Shown: one piece after another, positions 44,312-55,572 of the stretch
Position numbering within the stretch: the first letter of the stretch is position 1
Layout of the letters: each line of letters begins with the position of its first letter
NCBI GenBank assembly: GCA_024663395.1
Contig: JANFAH010000003.1
Span: 1,736,001-1,800,000, forward strand
DNA from: Pisolithus tinctorius
Lineage: Eukaryota; Basidiomycota; Agaricomycetes; Boletales; Pisolithaceae
Direction: 5' to 3'
DNA: 64,000 nt
The notes under the pieces: model-generated
What the model saw: the letters and a program-made list of their open reading frames with translations, nothing else
Told to the model about the DNA's origin: nothing
Database searches by the model: none
Position numbers and translations under genes: made by a program

Positions 44312-44755
44312 TGCGGAGGGGATCGATCAACAGGGTATATGGATATACCGAATACCCTTTGTACCTGGTCTTCATGACATGTCCCTTCGGCAGCGCAGCA
44401 ACGTGGCTGATGCGGATTAGTTGGTGCACAGCAGGCAGGTTCACACCTGCATTGCGAGAAATGTAGATCAGAACTCAATCAGTACGTGGGAGATGTTATA
44501 GGACATGATGCAGAAAATGAGAGAAATGTTTCCCGTGAGTTCAAAATACATCGTAGGCCTAAATCGCGTATGACACAGTGATACGACAGAACAAATGCGG
44601 TGCGGTTCGGTTATAGTGGAAAGATCTGCCTGGAAGAGAGAGAAACGAACTCAATGCTGAGCAAGCGACAAGAAGCAGAAATTGGTGGAGGTATCATCAA
44701 ACAGAGGTAAGAGACGAGCAGAATCTAAATCACCGGAAACCCAAGAAAATATCCG
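44312..44755. other. Intergenic: BTB promoter and Ras 3' flank
   Basis: 444 bp between two minus-strand genes. Nothing recognisable beyond what a promoter and 3' UTR would need. Confidence 0.4.
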
Positions 44756-45607
44756 TCACATCACTACGCATTTGGGCTTCTTCGGATCCTTCAGAGGCTT
44801 GTCCTGCTTGCCACCGGGGCCGGTCTCCAGTCGTTTAGTCTGCCGCAGCGCACGGACAAGGTTGGTGAAGAGAAGCTCCACATTGTACGCCGTCCGGGCC
44901 GATGTCTCCATGAATTCACATCCAAACGATCGTGCCAGCGCTATGCCCTCTTCGCGCGATACCTCACGCTCATATGTCTTGTCACATTTGTTTCCCACCA
45001 ACATGAAAATTGGTTTTTGCCGTTTAACTTTGAGCATTGACTGTCGGAAAACTTCAAGCCGTTCGAAGGTGGATCGTGAAGCAATCGAGTACACAAGAAT
45101 AAAACCTTGGCCCTCTCTGAAGCGCTCTTCACTTACGAAGTCGCGACGCAGTTTAACAATGATACCCACCTCACCCATTGATCACGGAGAGTTGCGTATT
45201 CCTCTGTACACCTTTTAGGACTGAAATCGTAGGGGCAGAAAAGTGTGGCGTCACCTTGACCGGCAGTGTCAATAACTTCCACAAAGCACATCTTGTTGTC
45301 CACAATTAATTGCTTCCTATACGCGTCTTCTATTGTGGGGTCATAGGTCTGAGAAGGCACAAGAACAGTCAGGACAGAGCCAGAACACCGAATGAAAGTT
45401 GCCCGACCTCTGCAATGGGAATGTCAGGGTATAAGTCCAACAACGGATACAATAGCAGATAACTTACCGACGAAACAATTCAGAGTAAACTGGGGGGGAT
45501 GCTCAGTGGACAGCGAAGGTGAAGGTGACGGAAGTACATACCTGAACAGCCAAAGCAGTTTTACCTACACCACCATCACCCAGAACAGCGACTCTCCAGC
45601 TATCCAT
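44756..45607 (-). CDS. Ras-type small GTPase with CaaX box
   Basis: ATG 45607 opens MDSWRVAVLGDGGVGKTALA, with the P-loop GDGGVGKT (Gly present at the residue-12 position). TLNCFVG follows, then the switch I TYDPTIEDAYRKQ. DTAGQEEYATLRDQW (switch II, Gln61 equivalent intact) is split by an intron between Gln and Glu. REGQGFILVYSIASRSTFER, LVGNKCDK and ETSARTAYNVELLF complete the G-domain. The tail KDPKKPKCVVM has a Lys-rich stretch and a farnesylation CaaX, with a stop at 44756-44758. It belongs to the Ras/Rsr1 branch and resembles basidiomycete Ras2, which controls filamentation and mating signalling in related fungi. No activating substitution is visible. Confidence 0.93.
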
Positions 45608-46240
45608 TGTTGCAAAAACGCTTGGCAGAAGAATCTAGTTGAAATGGACGGCGAAGCGAGAGAAGAGAGTGGGGGATAAGCCACAAAAACGTAGAACGGG
45701 TCTGGGGTCGGAAGGTCGATGAGTTGTGTGAACCGCTTCAATGATACAGACACAAAGAGAGCCTTAGTAAAAGAACAAGACGTCGTAAAAATCGTGTAAG
45801 GTCGTAAAAAAAAGGTTCGCGAGGCCCTTCGCAGGAGACTTGAAAGGATGTGGCAGTGGGGAGGGAAGAGAAAGTGAACGGCGATGATGGAGGTGCGGCT
45901 GTCCCCTGGAGGCGGTTAATCCTTTTGCTGCTACAGCATGGGGCGAATTTGCGTCTGCTTGCAACACACCCGTTTTCAAAAGGTCCGGTGTCTAAATCAA
46001 GCGGCCAATTCTCCACGCGACAAAAAAAAAACATTCAAGACTAGTAGGGTAAGGCGGATACATGAACAGGGTATTCGTACGACTGTTACTATGCGGCATA
46101 ATAGGTGGGGTATATGGTAGTACAACAGGGAATGCAATATAGTCAACCCACCACAACCGCTCAACGAAACGCGAAGTGTCAAGGAATACTGAGCCATCCG
46201 AGGAAATCTCACGATGCCGAGTGAGGGTTAGGCATGACCA
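45608..46240. other. Intergenic: Ras promoter region
   Basis: 633 bp upstream of Ras and downstream of the small gene at 46241. It contains an A-rich run (AAAAAAAAA near 46022-46031). No gene seen. Confidence 0.4.
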
Positions 46241-46546
46241 TCAGTCTCTTCGGCTGAACTCCCCCTGCGTCAGGTCTAGGATGAAAGTCGTCTTGAAATT
46301 TTTCGGTGGTTCAATGATTTTAACCGGTCTCTTCGACAGGTTCTGGGAGAGAGATGCGAAGGGTCGCAGAGGGCGAGACTGAGGAAAGTTGGCAGCAAGC
46401 TTTGGCACAGCTCCAGGGGGTGTGGAGGATGTATGCGACGACCCAGCCAGGGGTGACGAGACATACGGAGAGGTTGCTCCAAAAGGACGACGCATGGACG
46501 TCATGGTGAGGGCAGCTTTCCGGAAAAACAGGTGGGTCAACTGCAT
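46241..46546 (-). CDS. Small basic hypothetical protein
   Basis: A minus-strand frame of 101 residues from ATG 46546 (MQLTHLFFRKAALTMTSMRR) to a stop at 46241. The content is Ser/Pro/Arg-rich with a clean end block, KRPVKIIEPPKNFKTTFILD LTQGEFSRRD. The basic, hydroxylated start could be a mitochondrial leader. A TATA-like box lies ~150 bp upstream in the correct orientation. A start at ATG 46580 followed by an intron is also possible. I do not recognise it. Confidence 0.42.
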   Translation of the reverse strand: MQLTHLFFRKAALTMTSMRRPFGATSPYVSSPLAGSSHTSSTPPGAVPKLAANFPQSRPLRPFASLSQNLSKRPVKIIEPPKNFKTTFILDLTQGEFSRRD

Positions 46547-46693
46547 TCTCGGACGGCTAGCAATATGTAGACCTACCCATTGCAGGAGAGTTCGAAGATT
46601 GGGAGCTATTTGGTCGCAAGGGTACGGGGCGAAGCGAAAAGGGACCGTGAAGACGGCAAGTCGCAGACTGGCTGTCGTTAGCTTATACGTGGG

Positions 46694-46703
46694 TTTTTAT
46701 AAC
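46694..46703 (-). promoter_or_regulatory. TATA-like element upstream of the small gene
   Basis: On the minus strand the sequence reads GTTATAAAAA. It sits ~115-150 bp before the two candidate ATGs, a normal distance for a fungal TATA box plus 5' UTR. Position is seen; function is inferred. Confidence 0.4.
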
Positions 46704-47860
46704 ACCCCGCTGCAATTCTCTGGGGCGGGTTTCGCGAGAGTGTCAACGGGGTTTCGGGTTGGCCAAACATCGCCAAACATCGCCCTGGAAACTTCCACCG
46801 CCCCAAAGCTATGTGCAAATGCCACGGATGCAACTTGAATCAGTGCCTGACGCGGTAGACATTATTGATCTGTGCAGACGTCTCCAGTGTCGTTGATAAA
46901 AAAGAACTTTGGACTTGCCGACTATATTCGCATTACGGCTGGTTATTCCGTGTGGCCGCAGCTTACCCGATTCAGCATCTAATAGTGTGGAATGTTCCCC
47001 AAAGTTTTCGAAAGACCCGCTGCGGCAAAGGAGTGGCCGTTAATATTGCGTTCGTACATGTCAGTGCACACCTAGCTGATCGCAATACTGTTGGCAATGA
47101 GCATGATAGATTGATGGTCAAGTGATTGTGACCTGTGTGCGCATCTACGCCTTATTGCTTGATAATGATTGATTAGGTGATAACAATCGGATCTCGCTTG
47201 ACAATGAACCATAAATTCTGATTGAAATGCCACCCCGATGTACAAACCGACGTATAAATACAATGCTATATGAAATATACAAGATTCACAGACAACTTGG
47301 TCGTCCTTTGCCTGCTATGGAAGGCAAAGAAATAAGGTGGAATGATAGTTAGACAAGGTGCAGGCTTGGATTTCGTGGCTGCAATGACGACGGGGGGGAA
47401 GGCATATCAAAACGGGAAGAAGAGAAATCCTACTAGTTTCATTAAAATGTCAGTTGGTAGGATATGCAAAGGAAATGTGATGGGCGCCGATCAGATAAGG
47501 AAAACCGATCGAAGCGCATTGAGCGATGGGCATCTATGTTCGCAGCCGACGGGTGACGCAAGATGTGGCGTTAGCTCGTGTGTTTGGATGTCGATAAGGA
47601 CGTTGCCTAGCTGGAAGAACATTGCGCATGATCTCAAGAGTGTGTGGCCCTTGCGAAGCTATTTACGTGAAGTTGGATGATTAGGTGTTTGCTTGCTTGC
47701 TGTGCGAGGAAACTTGGATGCGGTTTACAGAGTCCAATCGCGGAAAGGTGGCTGGCGACGGCGATAAGTGGATTTCATCAGGAGGAAAACCGCGGTGTCA
47801 GAAGAAGTCGAGAACCTCGACGATCAAGGAACTGCCCAAACGACTGGCGTGTTTGAGAGC
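46704..47860. other. Intergenic region without a supported gene
   Basis: 1.16 kb ending at the Yippee stop codon. A direct repeat (ACATCGCCAA twice, 46767-46787) is seen. Short plus-strand frames at 46389-47680 have no domain and no consistent splice sites. This appears to be non-coding. Confidence 0.4.
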
Positions 47861-48358
47861 TCATTGAACATCTACCAGGAGGTTGCGCTCGAGGATATAC
47901 TTTCCCTCTTTGTACCTCTGCGAGGCTTCGTATGCACGGTCCTAACATTTAGCGAGTCGAGTTTAGAATGAGGATGGAGGGTACTTCAGCACTTACATAT
48001 TTCCATCCCAAGATGGTAGCACACTTGACACAGTAGATATCCCGGACGGTATGGTTGCCAGTGGTCATGAGGCGGTCACTTGGTTCCCCTTCGACGACGT
48101 TAACGCTGCAGAGGATCTAAATATTTGGACGAACGGGTTGGGTTGAGGCAGAACACTTACACGCCTTCGAACAAGTAAGCGCGACCATGTTGACCATTGA
48201 ATGCCTATCGGAGCCATTAGTCGACCAGGCGCTGGAGGAGACAGATGGGGGACACTCGCTCGTGATATCATCGAATGTATTGTAGCTAAATGGGTCTTGC
48301 ACTTCGAGCAGCCGTAGATGCGCTCACCAGCAAGATAGCGACGATATTTCATACCCAT
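47861..48358 (-). CDS. Yippee-family zinc-binding protein (Moh1-like)
   Basis: ATG 48358 opens [20 protein letters not shown], then [18 protein letters not shown] intron (48205-48259) joins this to [15 protein letters not shown]. Two more introns lead to [40 protein letters not shown] and [20 protein letters not shown], ending at TGA 47861-47863. The two CxxC pairs (CSKC, CVKC) are the zinc ligands of the Yippee fold. The length (~110 residues) is exact for the family, which is linked to substrate recognition by GID-type ubiquitin ligases and to stationary phase survival in yeast. Very highly conserved. Confidence 0.93.
48205..48259 (-). other. GC-AG intron in the Yippee gene
   Basis: Donor GCGAGT and acceptor CCGATAG remove 55 nt and give SMISR|AFNGQHG, the invariant Yippee sequence. 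No GT donor in reach keeps the frame. The branch-like CTAAT lies 14-18 nt before the acceptor. Confidence 0.7.
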
Positions 48359-49085
48359 GGTGGATGTAGTCAGGCAGTAGTAGTGTAGTAAAGTAGCAGG
48401 GGTGAGGTAGCGAAAAGGCCAGCAGGAGAAGGGATCGTCCTTTATAGAGTAGACGTGTGAAGAAAGGTGAGAGAAAGGTAGGAGGAGGAACGAGTCGGAA
48501 TGAGTGGAATTATGGTAATGTGCCGCAAGGAGCGCTGCCGAGCGACGCTGCCAGCCGTCCAACCCACACCCCTCCCTTCTGTCACTCTCATATTCCGTGT
48601 ACCTAGCACATGCGATCGTACTTATTAGACAACATCTGTTTCAGTCGTCCGCCGTGTATATTCACTCTGGCATTCCACAGGATTACAGACGGCACCTCGC
48701 ACGCAAAATGCAATCAGGGTGCCTTCTAACTGCGCTCTAACGCCTGTCCTTTCCACAGTCAGCGGGCTCCGTTGAGCTCATTTCACCGGAACGGACACGC
48801 CGAGGCCTCGAGTCCATGCGGCATCATCCCCGCGTGTGGTGGTAAGCCAGCACCTTGCCAGCACCCAAGCTGTGCATTACCCACGTGAAAGCATTAGTAC
48901 TATATAGTGTAGTGAAGTCATAATTAGCCCCTGATGAAAAGTGGCTGGGGTCCTGGTTGTTCGAGTGGTCGGGGTCTCCCAGTAAGCGCGGAGCCTTTCC
49001 CCAACGTTTCGGACGCAGAGATGCGAAAGGCTGCGTTCCTACTTGAGGTATTAGAGCAAGTAATCCTTAGGAGTCGGACTACACA
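48359..49085. promoter_or_regulatory. Divergent promoter region, Yippee / Nudix gene
   Basis: 727 bp between opposite starts. It is rich in short direct repeats of CACGTG-like or CCACGTGAAAG type near 48881-48890, and a TATATAGTG stretch near 48901. No gene is supported. The 3' part may be the 5' UTR of the Nudix gene. Confidence 0.35.
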
Positions 49086-50616
49086 ATGGACCAAGGTAGG
49101 CTATCGATCATTCGCCAGAACTTCGTTGACCGCTGCTGCTCCTATCACAGGGAAACAAGCGTCTGTCGTGCAGTTGCTGTCGCGTGCGCTACTCAGTATC
49201 CGCACCACCCCCCCACGCATCATTGCTTCCCCTGCCACTCGTAAGTGCCTTTGCTCCGCAAACCTTCTAACTACTACCTACCGTGCAGAGCCTCGTCGTG
49301 CTGCCGTCGCGATCGTCATTCGTGTGGCGCCTTCTGCTCCCCCGTCTCCGAACGACGCACCCGTACCTACTCTCAGCCAGTTTTTCGACCTTGAATGGGT
49401 AAATCACCCGTCTGCACGCCCAGAAATTCTTTTCGTAAGAAGAACAGGCTTCGCACCTGATGGCGTGCCCGGACCTATTGGCGATGCAGGACCCAAAGCC
49501 AAGAGCAGCGAAGAAGCTCATCTTGCCTTTCCTGGGGGCCGCACTGAAGATGGAGACGAAGGGGGTCTGTACACCGGTATGTACGAACGTGACTTCGCTT
49601 AAACTCGACTGTTCACCCTACGTACAGCTATGCGGCAGACATGGGGAGAAACTGGCTTGGACCTTGCAGAAAGGGACTTCATTTGCATTGGGCAGTTAGA
49701 TGACCGAGAAATTACCACCTCATTGGGCAAGCGCCTACTCATGATACTTTCCCCATTCGTTTTCCTGCAACTCACGCCTAGTACATTACCTACCGATCCG
49801 TCAGAGGGGACAACGATTCATTGGATTCCTCTGCAGTCACTTGTAAGTCCCGTGCTACCCCACGCAGTTCGTCCATCGGCCTTGGCAGGAAGGTGGTCCA
49901 GCGTGACGGTAGACGCTGCATCAAGACTAGCACCTCGCCATGCTGCTATCTTGAAGGTCCTCGTCAGACTCTTATTAGGGAGCATGCAATTCCCTGCCAT
50001 ACTCATCCACCTACCGGACCCCAACTCTTCACAGCCACAGAAGACATATACGGATACTGTATCCAGTCAAACGACGAGAACGTACGAACTAAAGTTGTGG
50101 GGTCTTTCCCTGGGCATGACGCTCGATTTACTTGCCAAGATGGTTCCCGACATGGAAGGTGGTACTGGATGTCCCTCTACAGCCTTACGATTACCATTCC
50201 ACCCTGTAGGAGGTGAAGGTATGCGGATTGATGCAATTGCGCCAAGCTTGGCGAGCGTGTTCCCGCGGTTCTCGTATCCCGATGTTAATTTCTGGATTTG
50301 GTCAGCCATTTAAAGAGTCGCCCTCCCTTCCCTCTCCGATGCTGACTGTTTTTAGGGTCTTTGGGAAACGTTACCGCGAAGTTATACGTAGCTGGGAATC
50401 CAGCATTCGTGAGGGTGGGGCGAATGACAAACGGTGGGTCACCAACCATTGACTGCCATCCTTCCACTGACACACCGCTTCGTCAGCCTCAACTGGGCAG
50501 GCACTGCACTAAGTAATTTCTATGCCGCTGTACGCAAGGCGCTTCTGGTCGTTCTGGTTCTCAGAGCAATTGGTGTCGTGTTCGGCCTAGCCTTGTTAGG
50601 GTGGTGGGTAATTTGA
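49086..50616 (+). CDS. Nudix-fold protein with degenerate Nudix box and C-terminal membrane helix
   Basis: The likely start is ATG 49086 (MDQG, intron, KQASVVQLLSRALLSIRTTP); the upstream ATG at 49021 is an alternative. After an intron comes QPRRAAVAIVIRV, then a ~50-residue loop, PEILFVRRTG, and HLAFPGGRTEDGDEGGLYTA with MRQTWGETGLDLAERDFICI. GQLDDREITTSLGKRLLMIL and SPFVFLQLTPSTLPTDPSEG follow, as in fungal CoA-pyrophosphatase-like Nudix proteins. In the box, the usual REUXEEXGU reads RQTWGETGL: two of the three acidic residues are replaced (Q, G). The end, ALLVVLVLRAIGVVFGLALL, is a membrane span; stop at 50614-50616. Likely a tail-anchored protein with weak or altered hydrolase activity. 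Family sure, activity uncertain. Confidence 0.8.
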
Positions 50617-50854
50617 CCCCGGTTCCAAGGTCTCGTTGCTGGTCTTGTATTATCCAGCCAGGTGTATCTGACCCATGGCGTTTGATTGGTAATCATTCAG
50701 CATTAGCTTTCACACTTCCAAGACAACCCTCGTCCTAGTATGTGTTTTTCCCGTTTTATCAGGTTCATGTAGGGTAGGTAATATGTCATTTGTCTATTGT
50801 ACAACCGTGCAGTGTGTATTGCGAGACCCATTAGTTTCCTACAGGCTCAATTCT

Positions 50855-53133
50855 CTAACCCAAAGGTAGGCCACAGACTTCACAGTCGCTTCCTCCGTGA
50901 TCATTCTCAAAAGTACAGTGAGGACAAACTCTGGTGCGGGAGCTTGTCCGGACTTCGCGGGACGCTGCTTCTTCTGCAGCAATTTGGTCGAGAATTTCCT
51001 GTGGAATGTCGTGGTCCATGTGCGAAGTCGACGCCGACGGTAACGGTTGAGAAGCTATGGGGGAGACTGGATTTGACAATGAGCAGGACGGGCGCGCAAT
51101 ACGACTTACGAGCACTCTCATGCGCGAATGTTATTAGCGTTTGCCAACCCTCCGTCTTCATAAGCGCATCCAGCGATCTTGAGTCTTCAACCAAACTTGG
51201 TGACGTAGCTGTCCGTAAGAGATTCTGTATATCATCCTAATCACGAACACTGTCGAGACGATAGCACTCATATTGGTACAAAAGTGTCGCACCTTTGACA
51301 TCAGCTGAGTAGAGTCTAAAAAGGCAATGAGATGCCAGTCGCTCAACCACTTCGCCAATTCCACACGATTGGATAATTGGCGGCTTCCTTGGGTCGACGC
51401 GCTAAGCTGATTCAGAGAACCAAGCAGGTTCTCAACTTGTTGGTCTTCGAGACCTGGGCGGTTCTCGATGGCAAAATTGGTAGAACGGAAGAGGGGAGAC
51501 GGATTTTGAGGGAAACCATGCGTAACCTGGGAGTTTGCTGCATCAGTGAGACTGAAAGAATCAAAACGGATCGTCTCACATTCACGAAAAGGTACTCAAC
51601 CGGGAAGCACGGCTTCGCACTCCTCTTCACGTCGATGCCATACTCGTTCTTGTATCGGTAAAACACGTCCGGGACATAACGAGCGGACTCGTTACTCCGA
51701 TCTTCCTCCTTGACACGCACAATTCCAGGCTCGACGCTAGCTTCGATCATGTCGGCATCTACCATTGCACACGCTTGTTCAGACACCTGATAGGCAGATA
51801 TGTCTACCTGCCCATCTTCAGAGGCTGACAGTATAGCTGTGACCATACGTGAACCAAAGTATCCAGTCGCCGAAGATCTCGATGGCGTCGGGTTGGCGTT
51901 TTGAATCGTGGCCGCGAAGATGGTTTCCAAAGAAGACATAAAGAACGACTGTGAATGTCGTTTGTACACGTTCTTCGTCCTGTCTTCTGCAGTGGGTTCG
52001 AGGTCGGTAAAGATGTACCCCACAATTGTCAGTGGAATTGTTGCTGATTGGGCAAGTTCCCTGATGCGAGGTTCGTCCTCCCACGGGATGCCAAGAGTCA
52101 ATCCGTCCAGTTCACCTTCTTGTGAAGGTTCATGAATCGCTTCGACGACCGCTTTGATGCCCATGGGTACTTTTTCATACGGTTCGTAATGACCTATCAG
52201 CCAGCCAAAGCGTTGCAAACCCGTCGCTCGCCACGCCTGCAAGAAACGTTCCACAATTTCCTGGGACGCAATCTCTAAGTGATCCACCATCCGAAATGGT
52301 TGTGACTGGAGGGTGATCGGAGACGGTTGACAGGCAGTACATATCCCTGCTGGCCAAGATGGATGCCCGCCGCTCGGACAAGGGACTTTCACCTTGTACG
52401 AGATGGGTGTCAGGGGTGGAAGAGCCTGAGCAGCGCTTGAGGATGTCTTTGGATACATTTTACGCAGATACGCATGGAACGACAGATGTTTGATATTGTT
52501 CTCTGCTTGATAGGCAGCATCGTAAGGCTCCAGGGGCATACAGTAATCGCACATGCCATTAGGACCGTGCTTGCAAAACCGAGAGTCACGGTTTCTGGGA
52601 ATTTTTCCGTCCTTCTGCCGCCAATACAAGTCTACAGCATGCTCCTGCACGCGCTCCAAGACATTGATGGCGGAGTGGGGTGTCGAGGATGGTGGCTGGC
52701 TGGCATTGGCGGTTTCCGTTTCGGGGGGTGCAGATAGTGAGGCAGACTTGTAACCCACAAAAACTAGATCACCATGTCTGAAATACAAGTATGAACATTT
52801 CCGCGGGGACACGTAAACGTAGCATACTTCAAACCAAGCGACTGCAAGGTTCGCCCCTTAAGACGCGATATAGGTGTTTCGTTACCACGAGGCTGATTTG
52901 ATATGGTGATCGACGATGGATCTGCATCTTGCGTGGTTTCAAGGATCTGTAGAACAGTTAGCAGATGCGCGTCGCTGGAGCCCTGGTCTGCATCATACCT
53001 TGTTCAACAGCTTCGAGATATCATCCGCGGGCTTCAGCTCGAAGCGAAAATTGCCGTCCTTTGACCTGATTCTGACCAACTTTCCTAAAGCATCAAATAT
53101 GAGTCATGGAATAAGACCGATCTATCTCACCAT
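50855..53133 (-). CDS. NPL4: NPL4, cofactor of the Cdc48 segregase
   Basis: The best model starts at ATG 53133, alone in a 3-nt coding first exon, then a 51-nt intron, then LVRIRSKDGNFRFELKPADD and ISKLLNK (ubiquitin-like domain). TISNQPRGNETPISRLKGRT and HGDLVFVGYK follow. The long exon contains the zinc-finger block CKHGPNGMCDYC, LSFHAYLRKMYP, CPSGGHPSWPAGICTACQPS and the MPN-like domain (RFGWLIGHYEPYEKVPMGIK, LTIVGYIFTDLEPTAEDRTK). Later exons give VELAKWLSDWHLIAFLDSTQ and the end ETGW-type block. The C-terminus is an NZF finger: VCPHCTFENDHGGSDCEVCG, then LPLG and stop at 50855-50857. NPL4 with Ufd1 brings ubiquitylated clients to Cdc48/p97. Confidence 0.93.
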
Positions 53134-53739
53134 GATAGTATGATCTGAGGACTGTCGGCTTTGGTGAAGCTATTAGCTGGACCGAGGTTACGTTCAAGGC
53201 AAGGTTACTTGGGACGCGTAATGGTCTTTAATCTAGCCGAGCTGACTAATCCACGGATACGTTCTGTGTCTCGTCTGGCAGTCGTTGGGGTACTTACAGC
53301 GGTGTGCGACGACGTCTATACTAATGTTGCTACAAATCATGCTGACGGGCTCTGTGCGAGTCGTACCCAGATGCGTAGAAGGGGGCACCATAGCTTCCCA
53401 CTCGTTCCTCCCCTCTCTCAGGCCCCTGTTGCTGCACAACTCTTCCCGGAACCCCACCAGCCGGAGGACACACCATCCTAGTAGTCTGACCTCGCCCATG
53501 TATGAGCCACTTGCACTATCTTGCAATGAACACACCGAAGTCGTATGGCGAGGAGATAACGATTGAGGCGGTGGTTACGTAATCCGTCTTTGCAGGTTCC
53601 GTTTACCAACGCAATCGGGCTGGCTTTGTCGCAATCCTGAGAACGTATTGCGAATTGCACACCCTCGGATACGTTACAAGTCCTTCAATGCAACAGCGCT
53701 CTACCACCACGCATCTTTCGGCGAGCGCTGCAGCTGGAT
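53134..53739. promoter_or_regulatory. Divergent promoter region, NPL4 / bZIP gene
   Basis: 606 bp between opposite starts. Short frames on both strands (53161-53660) show no domain. Holds both promoters. Confidence 0.4.
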
Positions 53740-54835
53740 ATGTCCTTAGCCGTTGGCAGCGCCGTCAACGTCAACCTTGAGGAGCTTGATTCCCCCTCTC
53801 TGGAAAGTATCCAGACTGAACTAAATAATTGGCAATATATCACCTTCTACGGAGACATGGACAACTCTTCCGAGTCAAATGATTCAACCAACGGCCAAAA
53901 TAATCGTCCCTCTCTGTCAGCTCCTTCGTCATCCATGACCGCATCCGCACATGACGACCGCACTGCAAGTAATAATGTAAGAACCTCCCTTACCATCCGC
54001 TTTACTCGACTCCGCTGGAGCTTACCGTAATGAACGCACGCTCTTCGTGATCAGGTTCACCAACCACTAATCAACAACCCTTTCTTGCCCCCTCTGCTTG
54101 TTCCTCCCCCACAGATCACCCCCGAAGCATACAACTACCTTATCCACGCTTTGCTCGCGTTGCAGCGTTCAGCCGGACATCAGCATCCCCTGCCTCTGGG
54201 TCAGCAACACACACAGGGTTTATCACCTACTTATGAGTGGCCGCCATCGAATAATGCCCCTTCTGTGACAAGCATGGCTGGACAGCCCCCGGGGTACTCA
54301 CAGGTGTATCATCATAATGCGATGCCATCGTTTCAGAACTCGCCTCCGCAACCGATCGAGGCCTCGTCATCGTTCGTGACAACATCGCAATCGGTAGTAG
54401 TACCCACCCATGTGGTGGAGACCGAGCAGACAGACGAAGCCATATCGACCGCAGAGGACAAACGACGTAGAAATACCGCGGCATCAGGTAGGTCACCATT
54501 TCGAGTCCTATGAATTCCATCCTGAAAGATCCATCACATTAGCCCGCTTCAGGGTTAAGAAGAAAATGAAGACGCTTAATCTTGAACGTACCGTTGCTGA
54601 TCTAACTGGTCGTACAGAAGAACTTGAGCGGGAGGCTGCAGATCTGAGACGGGAAAACGGGTGGTTAAAGGAGATAATCTTGCTCAAGAGTCGGAGTATC
54701 GGTGGGCTTGGTCCGACCGAGTCCCAGCCAGTAGAGTCAGCTAGCATTCGGGAATCGCAGCAAGGCAATGTCGGTGGCAGTCCGTCCATCGAGAGGAGAA
54801 GCAATCAGAAGGGTAAGGGTAAGGACAGTGGTTGA
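53740..54835 (+). CDS. bZIP transcription factor (Cys3/Zip1/Gcn4-like)
   Basis: ATG 53740 opens MSLAVGSAVNVNLEELDSPS and QTELNNWQYITFYGDM, followed by a Ser/Asn-rich region. An intron leads to PPLLVPPPQITPEAYNYLIH and ALLALQRSAGHQHPLPL, a likely activation region. The last intron (donor near 54487) joins DKRRRNTAAS to ARFRVKKKMKTLNLERTVAD, the basic region NxxASxRFR. The zipper LTGRTEELEREAADLRRENG and WLKEIILLK has leucines at heptad spacing. A Ser/Gly-rich tail ends SNQKGKGKDSG and TGA at 54833-54835. The NTAASARFR basic region is the form found in sulfur and amino-acid regulators (Cys3, Gcn4 families). Target genes are not evident here. Confidence 0.88.
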
Positions 54836-55169
54836 TGGGAGAGAGCAGTCACTCCCTTCGAGGAGAGTCCGCAATTTATATGGCAGGGACCACCGTCCTA
54901 TTAGCACCATTTAGCTAAACATGTAATAGATATTTTGTATAGGTGGGTGAGCCCGATGTTGACAGCCCAAATTACTTTATGTGTAACAGAATCAAGGAAC
55001 TAAACCTTCTGGGCACCAATTAACACTCGCAGGAGGCCGTCCACTCGTCTCTACAGTATTAGTAACTCTCGAACGTGGAAGTAAGGACTTGGCTCATTGG
55101 CATGAATAAATATTGCACTCTCACGTCGCCAAGTGTGGCGTCGAAGCGCTCGAGCACATCGAATTCGAC
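54836..55169. other. Intergenic: bZIP 3' flank and COX19 promoter
   Basis: 334 bp between two plus-strand genes. No gene seen. Confidence 0.4.
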
Positions 55170-55572
55170 ATGTCTTTCGGCCGACCACCATCCGTTAATG
55201 TTGGATTTAAGACGACACCCCCAGACCGTGGATCGTTTCCTCTCGACCATTATGGTCAGCCCGTGGTTGATGCTGTTCTATTGAGTGCATTGACTTGCGA
55301 CCCCAGGTGAATGCAGCAAGCAAATGAAAGAGTACATGGAATGTCTCAAGAAAAACTCGAGCACCTCAACACCTTGCAGGACATTCAATAAACAGTATTT
55401 GGAATGCAGGATGTCAAAGTAAGTTCTTGCTTTTCCTGATTTATGAGTGTTGGACGACCATTGGTTCAGGGGTTTGATGGAGCGTGACGAGTGGTACAAG
55501 CTCGGTCTAGGCGATGTCGAGGACGCTGCGAGCGCAAAAGCTAGGGTTCCGTCACAATCTACAAGTACGTAG
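55170..55572 (+). CDS. COX19: Cytochrome c oxidase assembly protein COX19
   Basis: ATG 55170 opens MSFGRPPSVNVGFKTTPPDR and GSFPLDHYG. A 51-nt intron joins to ECSKQMKEYMECLKKNSSTS, then TPCRTFNKQYLECRMSK. A second intron leads to GLMERDEWYKLGLGDVEDAA and the end PSQSTST, with TAG at 55570-55572. Two CX9C pairs (CSKQMKEYMEC and CRTFNKQYLEC) form the twin-CX9C CHCH hairpin, imported and oxidised through Mia40 in the intermembrane space. COX19 takes part in copper delivery for cytochrome c oxidase. Length (~97 residues) and every cysteine are as expected. Confidence 0.95.
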
